Below are positions 31,881 through 43,445 of a DNA stretch of 64,000 bases, one piece after another. The number at the start of each line of letters is the position of its first letter. The stretch's first letter is position 1. A program made the translations under genes and the position numbers. Where the stretch lies: contig SMOI01000189.1 in assembly GCA_008000375.1 (NCBI GenBank), positions 1-64,000 on the forward strand, written 5' to 3'. Below the pieces are notes generated by a model. That model was not told the DNA's origin, did not search any database, and saw only the letters and a list, made by a program, of their open reading frames with translations. Origin of the DNA: Poteriospumella lacustris. Lineage: Eukaryota > Sar > Chrysophyceae > Chromulinales > Dinobryaceae.

Positions 31881-34020
31881 CTAACCGTGCGATATGTGGG
31901 GGCTACCTTCCACGATTGCAAATGCACGCTCGAATCGCTCTTCTAACGTTTCATACGCCTCCAAACCCACCGATATGCGAATCAAAGTCGATTGTACACC
32001 ATAGTTTCGAGCCCATTCCAGTTCATTGAAATGTGCCAATAATGTGTATGGACAAACCAAGGTGAAATTCGTACCTAAGGATGGTCCTTTGTTGAGTTCC
32101 AGATGGTCGAAGAAGATGGATGCAGAATACGGCTCGGCAATCACAAACGACATCAAACAACCATATCCTGCAACATGGGAGCCATTCACTGGTGACATGC
32201 GCAGGACCGTATCATACATTGCTTTGTTAGCCCTTGCTGCAATGTTGTGGCATAATCCAGGGTAATACAACTCCGACAGCACCCCTTTCTCCCATTTTGA
32301 TACGAAGTATTGTGCGAGGCGCATGGCTGTGGCATTGATTTGATGCGATCTCGACAAGAAAAGACGAGAATTGGTCTCCAATACTCGGAGATCGGTGTCA
32401 AAGGGCGTTGGTATGTCATTGTGGCGCATCATTTGATCCAATGTGGTCCGGAGACTGTTGTACTTGGACGTTGCAGTGAAGGAGTTGAGAATGAGCGATC
32501 CACCCATGACATTGCCTTCACCCGAGACGATCTTCGTCAAACTGGAACAAAGAACATCAACCCCATGGCATAACTGACCGTGCGAGTCTCGAAGACAAAG
32601 CAAGTTGACGTTGGCAAAGTTGGAAATGGTATCATCCGCCACGAGTACAACGCCATATTTGTCGGCGAGGGCAGCCAGTTTTATCATATCCGCGCATTTG
32701 AGCAAGGGGTTTGTTGGGAACTCCGTAAATATAGCCATGACACGATTTCGATACGGGGAGTCTGCCAATGAGTCCAATATCGAGACCGCCAGGAGTTGCT
32801 CCAGAGTAGATAGATCATCATCAGAACCGTGACCGAAAAAGGTTACTCCGCCTGGATTCCACTCGGGCCGTTGCAAAATCTATACCACAGCGATGGAAAT
32901 GGGACGTCATTAACACTCTCTTCTCAGCAAAAGGATGAGCAAGCGTTACCTTCAAGGTGTCCAAATATGGGAAGCCGAACACAACGGTATGGCCCAGGGA
33001 ACCTCCATTGGAGGCTGAATAAGCACGTTGGATCAGGCGGAACGCAGAAAATATCGCCGCCATGCCACAAATACACGGAATAATATCAGTGACCTCAACG
33101 ACTGGGGCACTGCATAATGAGGAATCGGATATTATATCTGCGATCCGCTGAACAGGTGTATCTTTGGATGTACTGTTGTGCACAGGATCGGCATCTGCAG
33201 TTGACCCCAAAGGCAGAAGTATCCTTTCCTTTGGAAGATACTCGACCTGCTTTGTCAATGGTAATGCCAATACGTCTAACGGTACGCGAACAGGATATGG
33301 TGGGATGAAGTCAGTGAGAGGAGTGCTGGTGGTCGAACCAAAGTAGCCGAGAACACCATGCAGGGTCGCTTCTGCTAGTCGACTGGAAGTGATCTCTCCC
33401 GAGTGTTGCCAAAATAGCTTAGCCTGTAGAACCAATATAGTGACAGTTCAGTCATCGACTCTGTCAACACCGACAACTTGAGGGAACTCACGTGAGATAG
33501 GCGGGAGGCAGGAAAGTAGGCCACAATGACCGTCGAATTTCGCACTCGTCGAAGACGCACGTCAAGTTCTGCCGAGTCCACATTGTTCCCTGCGCGCTAA
33601 AATAGATACACCTCAATTAACGAATGCCGAGCGATAACCTTGCAAAAGAAAGAACGGACTGTTTCCACTTACCAAAAACGAAGCAAAGCGCTCAGCAACT
33701 GCCACCGACGGAAACACCAAAATCTCGATGGATGCCACTCTTTTTGGCGGATTTTCGAAGCTCCCCACCGAACCGCTGCTTATAATAGAACCATCATCGC
33801 GTGCATCCTCCAGGTAGTAGATATACAGCAAAACATTCATCAACTTCTCCAACGATTGGTGGAAGCGAAATCGCGGATATCCAGACTTCAGCTTGGTGAG
33901 GATGGCGGGATCTCCTTGCTCATAGCCAACAACAGCTGACCATGTAGGCAAACTTATTGACACGCCATGTGCATCATTTTCAGGCAGTATTGATCCTAAC
34001 TCTGCACAAAACGAATTCAT
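31881..34020 (-). CDS. Cystathionine gamma-synthase, fungal Str2-like (641 aa, four exons)
   Basis: Exons on the minus strand: 34020-33673, 33596-33492, 33423-32950 and 32879-31881. All introns are GT-AG and phase 0. This PLP enzyme makes cystathionine from cysteine and an activated homoserine in methionine synthesis (trans-sulfuration). Evidence: 'VSISLPTWSAVVGYEQGDP' followed by 'SGYPRFRFH' (N-terminal region specific to the Str2-type long enzymes), 'AKLFWQHSGEITSSR', 'FGFPYLDTLKILQRPEWNPGG', 'FTEFPTNPLL', 'VVLVADDTISNF' (Asp for the PLP ring) and 'CSSLTKIVSGEGNVMGGS', where Lys425 is the predicted Schiff-base residue. The length matches the long fungal form, not the bacterial MetB of about 390. 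All expected motifs are intact, so it should be active. Confidence 0.9.
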
Positions 34021-34529
34021 GCGAGTCCTGCGTCCTTATCTTGGACTGACAACAACAACAAAAACTGTCGACTTTGGTTGCACTTTACATTGTATGCATC
34101 GACAGGACAGTATGACATCGTTTGATACATCATCACCTCGAAGCCGGATCCTCATCTTTGTTGTTCATCTCAAGATTCAAGAAAGAGAAAGAAGGCAGCT
34201 GACCTGCCAACAACGACGACGATGCAAATATTTTCCCGTCATGTTGGCATTGAACTTCATTGAAAATATTTGTACCATTAGTATCGATTAACAACTAACT
34301 TAGTATGTACACATTTCAAAAGAGGAGAAAACTCGCTGCTCGTTGCAGTGCACAGTATGTACAATACATGTGCATGTGAAGACTACTCCGTGCATGAATC
34401 GACAAACTATTTCTGCACGTAGAACAGTCAACGATTGCTTGGGAACTATGCAGCAGCAACAATAGCAACGGAACGGGGGGGGGGAACATACAATGGAAAG
34501 GAAACACAGTGGCCAACGCTACGAATTGA
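34021..34529. other. Intergenic, 509 bp, with G10 run
   Basis: Between the cystathionine gamma-synthase start and the LRR gene stop, both on the minus strand. A G10 run at 34475-34484 is C10 in the sense of the LRR gene, about 50 bp past its stop. No gene seen. Confidence 0.5.
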
Positions 34530-37500
34530 TCATACCCCACGATCTTCGGTCTTCCGAGCGGACATTTCCACATTCGAATCCCTGATCGTAGAGGCGACCG
34601 ACGGAGTCGTCACGCGCCCATTGCAATATCCTTTCCAATAGAAATGGTCACTCAACATCAAACAGAACTGCAGACACAACGGTAAACACGATACGATCGG
34701 AATGATCCAGATCGTTTCCACTCCTCCGGCTTCGTTGCTCGCAATGTCAAAGAACGAAAAGGACCACAACACGGCACAAAAGACTGTCAATGTGGGGAAA
34801 AAGGTCCATATTCCTTTGCCAAACCCATCGAAGCTTTCATTCAACACTATCAACAGCTTTCGAATTTGCGCTTGTGGGCGAGGGTCACTCACAGCCAATT
34901 CCGCGATCCTTCCCAAGCCATACTCCAACGTCACCATGTCGACGATCATCGAAAAGCCAACCACCAATGCCAACGGTGGAAAGAGAACGCCAAAGGTCAA
35001 CAACACGGCCAAGTCACTGATGATCCGTACGGCATAAACCTTGCGAAGAATCAGGGGCCTCGGAATACCCAAGAGAATGTCGTCGTTGATCAATTGAAAC
35101 GCCGTTGTATTCATCGAAGAAGCAAGGAACGCCACAGGACGGTACAATATTGGCAAGCACGACGTTACCGTACGAAAACTCCATGCACCAATCCCATATC
35201 GATGGAGACAGAACAGCTGTGCCGCCTTCAATCCAATGTGTACCAACGGCGCGACGATACCACTCAACAGATATCGCACCACAAAGACACCGCCAAAGAC
35301 CGATACCAAGGTGGAAGAACATTGGTAGGAATAAATAAAGGGCGGATAAAACGTCACCGTTGTGACCGGATTCGACAACGCCGAGACAAAGGTGACGAAC
35401 TGTGTGACCGATGCACCACAGAGAATGGTGACATTTTCGGGATTCCTGGTGGGAGAGGAGAGATAACATGGTTCCGTTGATATCTCGGACGTATCTGGTG
35501 CTGGAGGTATCAACGAATATTCGAAACAATTGGGACTCACAAAGGCTTCTGCCGCATAAGGTGCCAAAATGTTGTTGAACATCGATAACACCACCAAAAA
35601 CAAGGATTGATGGGCGGGAGACAATAGATCTCGTGTCCAGGCTTCAATCACACGCAACACCACCAAGTTGCCCCATACCAATTTGAAGACACCAATCAAA
35701 AAGGAAATGAATTCGACCGTCACACGGCTGTAATTCTGGCTAATGGCGTAGACATACGCACCGTTGACGACAAAGACTAAGCTACAATTCCCCACGAATA
35801 CGAGTACTAGCCATACCAGGCCTCGATCACATCGTTGCAGTATTCGTCGCCAATAATCACGGACGCTTAACGTTGTAAACATGGACGATATGCGAGCGGT
35901 CGAGATGGTCAATGATGAGAATGACGACGATCGCATGTCCTGAGCTCCATCTTGTTCACCGGTCGTTGCCCATCGAAGTAGCAAGTGATGGTGGATCTGT
36001 TTGTGTTGATACGCCAACACAAACATCACCGCCAACAAGACAAAGAAAAACACCAACAGCACCGCCAAGGGCGTGGTTCCTTTCATAAAGGCGAAGGCAA
36101 CATCCCACGCGTATTGGAAGGTATAAGTTCCATAATTGACCTTGAGCACCGAATAAACCGGCATCAAGACGACACAGGCGTAGACACAGATCAGACCGAT
36201 CAAGATGCGCAGGTATTGATTTTCCCACAAGAGCATATGCAAATGGTTCATCGTCTTCGTCGTCGTGGTCAACGAGAGCTTCAATCGCGGCGAGGTCGAT
36301 ATCGTCATGAGCGATGGATCGGGGGTACGGAAGAAATCCATCGAGCGTGATGTCTGATAGCCTTCGGAGTGAAGACTGCTGGTATCAGACAATGCTCGCA
36401 GGGGAAGCAACGACCCCATGGTCGGTAATGCTGGTGAAATCTGTCTCGTTGCTGCCTCTGTTGATTCAGATGAGTCAACGCTGTGAGATTGAGCGGCGGC
36501 TGGAGATTGCTGTTCATGCAGAGGGGACATTTGCTGTGGCTGCAACGATGGCCTAGAAGGAGGCCCCTCTGTTTCTTCACCGGCCAACATCGTGAGGACG
36601 ATGGGTGCGGTGGTGAAATAGCGTGTACTGCAAACGGCCTTGTAGACTGCGATACACGACCAGGACGGCGGCGCCAAACATTGTAACACGACAACCACAA
36701 TCGCCCCAATGCTCACCACCAATACGATCCAAGCGATCAACACACTGTTGGTACTGTCGGATCCACAATCATACGATGCATATTTGGGGTCATTGACAGG
36801 CAACTGCGATGAATCGCCGTGGTTGCACGCAAACATATTGCCGTCCAAGACATTGATGTCCGGCAAGGACAGCAGACTTGCGGGTAGATCACCTGATAAG
36901 CGATTGACTTGTAACCGTAGCGAGGTATACCGCGTGACCGACGACGAGGTATTCGATTGATTCTGGGCAGAAACGACCACCATATCGTCGGGTAGTACAC
37001 CCGTGAACTGGTTAAACGACAAATCCATCGAATCAAAATAATGCGACGTCAATGCCGAGGGGATCTTTCCCGTCATCGCATTGTGCGACAAATCCAAACT
37101 CAGCAGGCTCCGACTCACCGTGAGATTACTATCCAACGGACCGGAGATGGCGTTCCCGGACAAATGCAACAGTGTCAACTGTGGCAAGGCGAACAGACAC
37201 GATGGAACATACTCCAAGTGCAACCCAGGCGATAACGAATACACTGAAGAGGATACCCAGGGAAAGATCTTCTGGTTACAGGCCAAGGAAGTATGCAATC
37301 CATCCAAGACCAACGACGTCAAGTTGGTCGCGGTACAGGCGGTCAGGGGAATGCTACCGGTCACACAATTGCTCGCACAAATCACCGATTGGATAGTGGG
37401 CACTTGAAACAAGGCAGCTGGAATCGTACCCGTCAAGGCATTACTGCTAATATCCACTTTCAATACATGTTGTTGCACCACAGGATCCACCAATTGATCA

Positions 37501-39771
37501 ATCGGCCCTGTCAACAGGTTCGAATTGATGGCCAAGACAAACAAGTTTTCCATTCCTCGAAACAATTGATTGATGGTGCCACTGAAATAATTGGTAGCCA
37601 ATGAAAGGAAGCCATAATAGCCATTGGGGTTCAGAAAGGCATCCATCGGACCGTGTAGATAGTTTGCCGAGAGGTTCAGATATTGTAAGGATCTGAGTAG
37701 TTGGAAGTTGGGATGGATGGTTCCTGTCAGTTGGTTACCATTGCAAAACAACAACCGCAAAGCTGTCTCATTCAAATTTGATGGCAACGTTCCAGAAAAG
37801 GCGTTATTCGACATATCCAAAGCCTGAAAATAGGCTAAATTAGATGGAGATGTGTAGCCAATCTCAATCGGTCCGGTGAAGTCGTTGTGAGAGAAATCCA
37901 TGTAGATCATGGAGTCCAAGTTGCTTGTAAACCAATCCACTCGTCCGTGCAACGCATTTTGCGCCAGGGCTAGTTCTCCTAGGTTTGGTAGCTCAAGCAA
38001 TGCCGAGGGAATCGTACCCGTAAACATGTTATTGGAGACAACCAACTCTTCCAAAGCACGATTGAACGTCGATGGGATGCTGCCCGTGAAATGATTGTCG
38101 TACAGAAATACCGAGTTCAGATAGGATGCCCTGGAAAAATTCAAAGTAGCTACCTTTCCCGTGAAATGGTTATTCATGAGTGCCACAACCAGTAAATGCA
38201 CGGAAGTCGCTAACCCTGGAGGTAAACTGCCAGTCAAATGATTGTTTCCCGCATTAAACTGTGCCAAACTTCCCCACTCGTAGACATTGTCTGGCAATGA
38301 ACTTTGCAAATAATTGTCGGTAAGGTAAAACAATGCTGTTGCGGACGTGCTGGATACAAATTGCTCGGTGATCGCGAATGTGAATTGATTCGATTCGATG
38401 TTAATCGCAAACAGCTGGGACGCGTTGCTCAAGGACACTGGGAGGCTGCCAGACAACTCATTACTCATTAACCACAGTTGTGTCAATTGGGATCCTTCAG
38501 GAATAATTCCAGGAATTGTCCCATGAAACAGATTCGATTCAATCTGCAGATATTGCAACGTTGGTGTCGATAGAATGAATGCAGGAAGGGAACCCGTAAA
38601 CAAGTTGTCAGAAACAACGAGAATGCTTAACTGCATCACAGCAAAGTCAACGTCGGGAAGAGACTGCGTAAACAAGTTAGATTCCAACGAAAGAGATGAT
38701 AAAAGTTTTGGGGCAAAGAGTGAGGCCGGAACCGATCCAGTAAGGCCGTTATAGTCTAGACTGAGACGTTGCAACTTCGAATCCGTCTGCCAAGAGTCGG
38801 GCAATGATCCAACAAAATTGTTATGCTGTAGTTGTAGGGTTTCTACTGACAAAAGTTGCGGCAAGAAAGCTGGAATGGTCGATGACAATCGATTGGATTG
38901 AAAATTGAGTGTTGCAACCAGTCGCCATGATCGCCAAGCGTTGGGGATGCTACCTGTGAAAGAATTGCTGGAAACATCGAAAACTCGAATGTTTTGCCAT
39001 TGCTCATACGAATCCGATAGATTTCCACCAAAAGAGCACCCTTGAATGCTGAAGTAGGTCATGTTGGTACAGGCAGCTAGCCAATTTGGAAGGCTACCTT
39101 GGAGGCCTTGATTGCCAATCAAATACAGATTTTCCAATGCGCATGAATTTCTTCCATCAAGGCTTGCTGGCAAACCTCCTGTTAAGAAATTTTCTGTGAG
39201 GGTTAGGCTTTGCAATTGTGGAATAGCGAAGATGTTTGATGGGATTGGTCCAACCAGAAAATTTTCGGCGAGGTTTAGATATTGCAAACCACTGATCGCC
39301 AGGGTCTCGGGAATCGTGCCTGTCAGAAGAGAAATTAGAGCGACTAAAGCACAGTAAAAGGACACAGATTATACCTGATAACACATTTTTGCTGAGATCT
39401 AGATGGACCAGATTCGATAATCCCGCTAAAGAGTCGGGAATGTTGTAGGCTAAATTATGATTGGGAAGAGAAATAGCGGTCACGGTGCAGGGGGTGTTCA
39501 CACAGTCTCCATAGCATGTAATGCCCTGCCAGATCTCCAAACAAGGGTTCGAGACATTGACGCCCCGAAACTCCCATGGATATCCGGATACGTTGTACGG
39601 GGTGGCCCACTGCCAGTTCTCGCCGCCGTTGTTATCAAACAGGTTTTCCAGAATGTAGTACTCATTTTCAGGGAATGAAGCAGATCTTATTGAGATACCA
39701 AACACAAGAACTGCCACCACTATTGAAACGAACGTTTTCTTGGTCATAAACGCGAAGAAACTGATCAACAT
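34530..39771 (-). CDS. LRR ectodomain protein with polytopic membrane C-terminus (about 1728 aa)
   Basis: Exons 39771-39375 and 39319-34530 with a 55-nt intron; the join restores the LRR sequence 'LSGTIPETLAISGLQYLNL'. A signal peptide (residues about 1-32, ending SIRSA) precedes a plant-like LRR cap ('NNGGENWQW' and 'WQGITC'). About 30 LRRs follow, many with the L-x-x-N-x-L/F-x-G-x-I/L-P pattern. A first membrane segment lies near residue 990 (SVLIAWIVLVVSIGAIVVVV). A Ser/Gln-rich cytoplasmic loop follows, then eight or nine more hydrophobic segments between about 1160 and 1690. There is no kinase domain, so it is not a plant-type receptor kinase. It is probably a cell-surface receptor or transporter-like sensor; the ligand is unknown. 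The inner Met (MTKKTF) also gives a signal peptide. Confidence 0.8.
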
Positions 39772-40211
39772 GGTCAAAGTGTTGTTGCGGGGAATCTACG
39801 TGGTTTATGCCTCATTTACTGCTTCGTCGGCCAAACTGTTATCCACGCAAACGATATAAATTACTCCTTATCGCATATGCCAAATAAACCATCCCATTGG
39901 GTCCATTTTTACCAGTTTCCTTGCATATTTCTTGCTCACTCTTCTTCATGGGCGGCTGCCAACAACATCATCGTCGTCATCATCATCATCATCATCAACC
40001 TCACGATTTCCAAACAACCCAAACCAACGCAAGGTTTGTGTCCCGCCAGCCCACCAACCATTGCTCCTCCTGCTGCATTCTTCTCGAGACGATTGCAGGT
40101 CCTTTACTTGTTGTTGTTGCAATAGTGAGTGAGCTCTTTTGCACAGCAGTTAGTGAGGAATATCTATCGTGTATTTTGTTCTTGTTGCTGCTGCACTAAT
40201 TGTCGGAGCCA
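39772..40211. promoter_or_regulatory. Divergent intergenic region between LRR and SURF6 genes
   Basis: 440 bp between two outward starts. It holds a (CAT)n stretch at about 39967-39995 and several TTGTTG blocks just before the SURF6 start. No further coding sequence is supported. Confidence 0.4.
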
Positions 40212-41539
40212 ATGGAAGTTTTGTTGAGTCACGATCGGTTTTTCACCCGGTTGGTGAATTTGATCCCAACCGACTTGTATAATCACACCGAGTCGATGAC
40301 CGGCAACAAGAACATTCATGTCCCCGAAGTTGTGGAAAATTCAGTCTTCAAGGCTAATGATGGGGAAGAAGGAAATAACAAATATTTCAAGCACAAGAAG
40401 CAACCGCTGGCTGCTGATGAGAAAAAGTTACTGCGCCAAGAGCGCAAAAAGCGAAAATACGAACCTGATCAAGACGAGGTATGTCGTTGTTGTCGCTACC
40501 TTCGTGATTGGAATAGTGTAGTAACAGTATCGCTGTGTGATTGTAGATTGAGGAAGATATTTTGCCTTCTAATCAAACCGGCGAGATCGATGCTGATGAA
40601 GAGAAGGTCGAGGAAGTGAAGGAAACTGTTTACAACAAAAGCGCACCCACAGCCAACTTGGATGAATTACGGAAGCGTTTGCAGGACAGAATATCACAGA
40701 TGCGAGAGCAGCGTCAGACCAAGAAGCCACGCGTCGAAGAGGAGCCGAAGAAAACCGACAAGAAGACAGACTCGTCACGATCAGTGGCCGAAAACAGCTC
40801 CGTGGGCAGTGAAAGCAACTCCAAAACTGTTGAAAAGAGCAGCTCGTCATCCAGTACCGCCTTATCGCGCGCGGAGGCGTTACAACGGGAGCTTTTGGCG
40901 TCCTCGCCCGCGGCTTCTGCAGTTTCGATGGATACCAGCGGTATTGAGTTCAATCCCATTTTGCAAAGCGAAGCAGATATTTCGGAGCAAATTCGCGTGG
41001 CAACGAAGAAGAAGGAAGGTGGAAAAGTTGCTCGTCTTCAGAGATTGTTGAAGGAGGCTGAGAAGAAGCGGGAGCGTCTGACGGCATTAATGTCTTCGAA
41101 GGACGAAACGCTGCAAGCGAAAGCACGCGCAGAACAATGGAACGATGTCTTAACAGTTGCGGCTGGTGGAAAGGCCTTATTGGTGTCCACAATTGGTCAC
41201 AATGTTGGTAAAGAGACGACGAAAGCCGAACAACGCATCAAGAAGGCGCTGAAAAAGAGAGAAAAGAAGAAGGAGAAGAGTGCCAAAGAGTGGAACGAGC
41301 GTCTTCGAAATGTTGAAGATGACAAGAATGCCCGCCTGGACAAGCGCGATGAAAATATTAAGATGAAGAAACAACGTCACTTGGGCAAGGCGTCCAAGGA
41401 AGATGGAGAGTCATCTGGTCGTAGAGGTGACTACAAGGGGAAGACTGCATCGTCTTCATCATCATCAACGAAGGCATCGTTTGGTCATAGAGCCGGCTTT
41501 GAAGGAAAGAAGAGCAGTGGGAAGTTTTTGAACAAGTAA
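40212..41539 (+). CDS. SURF6: SURF6/Rrp14 nucleolar ribosome-biogenesis protein (419 aa, two exons)
   Basis: Exons 40212-40478 and 40547-41539; the 68-nt intron runs GTATGT...TGTAG, phase 0. SURF6/Rrp14 is a basic nucleolar RNA-binding factor for the large ribosomal subunit. Evidence: N-terminal 'HDRFFTRLVNLIPTDLY' followed by 'YFKHKKQ', as in yeast Rrp14 and plant SURF6; the central 'LDELRKRLQDRISQMREQR' motif; and a C-terminal basic helix 'KGEGGKVARLQRLLKEAEKKR'-like stretch leading to 'AEQRIKKALKKREKKKEKSAKEWNERL' and 'RLDKRDENIKMKKQRHLGKA', the SURF6 domain core. The C-terminal tail is Ser/Lys/Gly-rich. The start at 40212 is the first ATG in the frame. Confidence 0.9.
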
Positions 41540-42001
41540 CTCACGCCGCCTCGTTGATGTATGATAGGGCGAGCGGTCCTTCTGTAACTCGTAACTTCAT
41601 TTTTATGGCACTTGTTATTAATGATGCGCGTTTCGTCGTATTCCACTTGTTTGTCGTATCCACTCCCTTAGTGCTTCTATCTAATGCCCAGTGCTTTATA
41701 CTCCGCAGTTATTAACCAAGTCGAAAGTCGAAGTGCCTCAGTACCTTACAATTTAAACAAACCACCACATATACAAGCTAACCTGCTCCCAACCTTTGTA
41801 CACCACGGACCCCACCACAAAAATGTGACCGCTCCTGACACGACGACGACGACGGTGCACAGTCAAATTTTCCACCACCGCGCCGCCTGCTGCTCGCTCC
41901 GTGCTCGATGACTGTTGGATTGGAGCTGAGCAGCTGCAATGAAGTATATGTATGGGTCATAAAGTGAGCCCCTTTCTGTGCTGCGGTCGGAATTAGTCAA
42001 C
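41540..42001. other. Intergenic 3' of SURF6, entering the palindrome
   Basis: The first 258 bp are unique SURF6 downstream sequence. From 41798 the palindrome arm begins, so the 204-bp leader of the left Ala-rich gene is copied exactly before the right one. Confidence 0.6.
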
Positions 42002-43206
42002 ATGAACAAGGCGAAGAAGCAGGTCAAAAAGCTGTTGGGCGGCAAAAAGAAGAAGGGAAAGAAGAGCAACAATGCCGACCCTCAAAACCCTGAGGCGGAA
42101 GTCGCCAACAACTCCGATGGATCCGACGACGAAGGAGAAGACACCAACGAAGCAGAGACTGCAGTAGCTGCCGAGACTGTTCCCGAAACCACAACCACTT
42201 CGGCAGCGGAGGAAGATGCTGCTGCCGCCGCCGCCGCTGCTGCCGCTGCTGAACAAGAAGCCCAAGCCGCGGCCGCCGCTGCAGCAGCTGCAGAGGCTGA
42301 AGCAGCGGCTGCGGCCGCCGCTGCAGTCGCAGCGGAAGCGGAAGCCGCCGCCGCGGCCGCTGCTGCCGCAGCTGCGGAGCAAGAAGCGCAGGCGGCTGCC
42401 GCCGCTGCTGCTGCCGCAGAAGAAGACGCCAAGGCTGCTGCTGCCGCTGCCGCCGCGGAGGAGGAAGCTAAGGCTGCAGCAGCTGCCGCTGCGGCTGAAG
42501 AAGAGGCACGTATTGCGGCCGCCGCTGCCGCCGCGGCGGAGGAAGAGGCCCGCGCTGCCGAAGCGGCCGCCGCTGCCGCCGCTGCTGAGGAAGCTGCTGC
42601 CGCTGCCGCTGCCGCTGCTGCCGCGGAAGAAGAAGCCAAGGCTGCTGCTGCCGCCGCTGCTGCCGCGGAAGATGAAGCTCGTGCTGCCGCCGCTGCTGCC
42701 GCCGCTGAGGAAGAGGCCAAGGCCGCCGCTGCTGCTGCCGCCGCTGCTGCCGCCGAGGAAGAAGCCAAGGCCGCCGCTGCTGCTGCCACCGCCGCTGCCG
42801 CTACCGCTTCCGCTGCCGAGGAAGAAGCCAAGGCCACCGCGAAAGATTCCGAGACCTCCCCTGCTGAAGACACGAAGAAGGACTCCGAGAAGGCGACGCC
42901 CAAGTTCGCGCCTTGCGCTGAGACGGAGCCTGTCGTCGAGAGCTCCACTTCGGCAAGCCCCTTGCACACGCCAGTGACCCCTCAAAAGGCAGCCCCCGCG
43001 GCCAGTGAGCCTCACACTCACAACGACAACCAGAAGAATGCTGGTTTGTTCTGTGGCGGCTGTGTCATCGCCTAAGGAGTGTCTGCGGCACCGCTGACGA
43101 TTTTGTATGTTGTCTTCCCTTTCCTACTTTCTTATCCTGTGTTTGAGACGCGCAAGGGGCGAGTCTGTTATAAGTTTTGTAGACCTCATGTTTATATACG
43201 ACTCTC
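41798..43206 (+). repeat. Left arm of 1.4-kb palindrome
   Basis: Every position n I compared pairs with 86652 minus n on the opposite strand. The arm starts at GTAC (41798) and ends at ACTCTC (43206). The translated genes in the two arms are identical residue for residue, and the antisense translations are identical too. The arm includes about 200 bp of leader, the whole coding region and about 130 bp of 3' flank. Confidence 0.95.
42002..43075 (+). CDS. Ala/Glu-rich helical protein with C-terminal CaaX box, copy A (357 aa)
   Basis: The first ATG gives MNKAKKQVKKLLGGKKKKGK: a strongly basic N-terminus of about 25 residues, then an acidic Ser/Thr stretch (30-70). About 200 residues of A-rich blocks follow (units like AEEEAKAAAAAAA), predicted to form long single helices. 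A Thr/Pro/Lys segment leads to the end, FCGGCVIA. C-V-I-A fits a prenylation CaaX motif (Ala at the end favours farnesyl), and the upstream Cys could be palmitoylated. A basic patch, an Ala-rich acidic rod and a lipid anchor together recall MARCKS-type membrane-cytoskeleton proteins in plan, but there is no sequence homology that I can show. It lies tail to tail with an identical copy. The role is inferred only. Confidence 0.85.
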   Translation: MNKAKKQVKKLLGGKKKKGKKSNNADPQNPEAEVANNSDGSDDEGEDTNEAETAVAAETVPETTTTSAAEEDAAAAAAAAAAAEQEAQAAAAAAAAAEAEAAAAAAAAVAAEAEAAAAAAAAAAAEQEAQAAAAAAAAAEEDAKAAAAAAAAEEEAKAAAAAAAAEEEARIAAAAAAAAEEEARAAEAAAAAAAAEEAAAAAAAAAAAEEEAKAAAAAAAAAEDEARAAAAAAAAEEEAKAAAAAAAAAAAEEEAKAAAAAATAAAATASAAEEEAKATAKDSETSPAEDTKKDSEKATPKFAPCAETEPVVESSTSASPLHTPVTPQKAAPAASEPHTHNDNQKNAGLFCGGCVIA

Positions 43207-43445
43207 AGCGCTGTAAGACGGTTTATTTCATTTCTTCTCACTTCTCTTGTGTTCGGTCGTTAATATAATACAATAGGCGAACCTTGCTACAGGGAAGCAA
43301 AGCGGTCCCCAAAAATGACTCGTTGTCGATAATGGTCAAGCACCATTCGCTTCATCAAGGAGGAGTATGCTAACGAACTCATTAAGACCACATAGACAAA
43401 GCTCAAATAAATAAACTAAATCATCTTACAGCGCTCAGAGAGAGG
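43207..43445. other. Palindrome spacer, 239 bp
   Basis: Unique centre between the arms. For about 30 bp inside each arm the two sides still resemble each other (AGCGCTGTAAGA, then GTTTATTT) but with a small CT-rich indel and substitutions, so the ancestral inverted homology was wider than the perfect part. The spacer holds the 3' ends of two converging genes. Confidence 0.8.
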
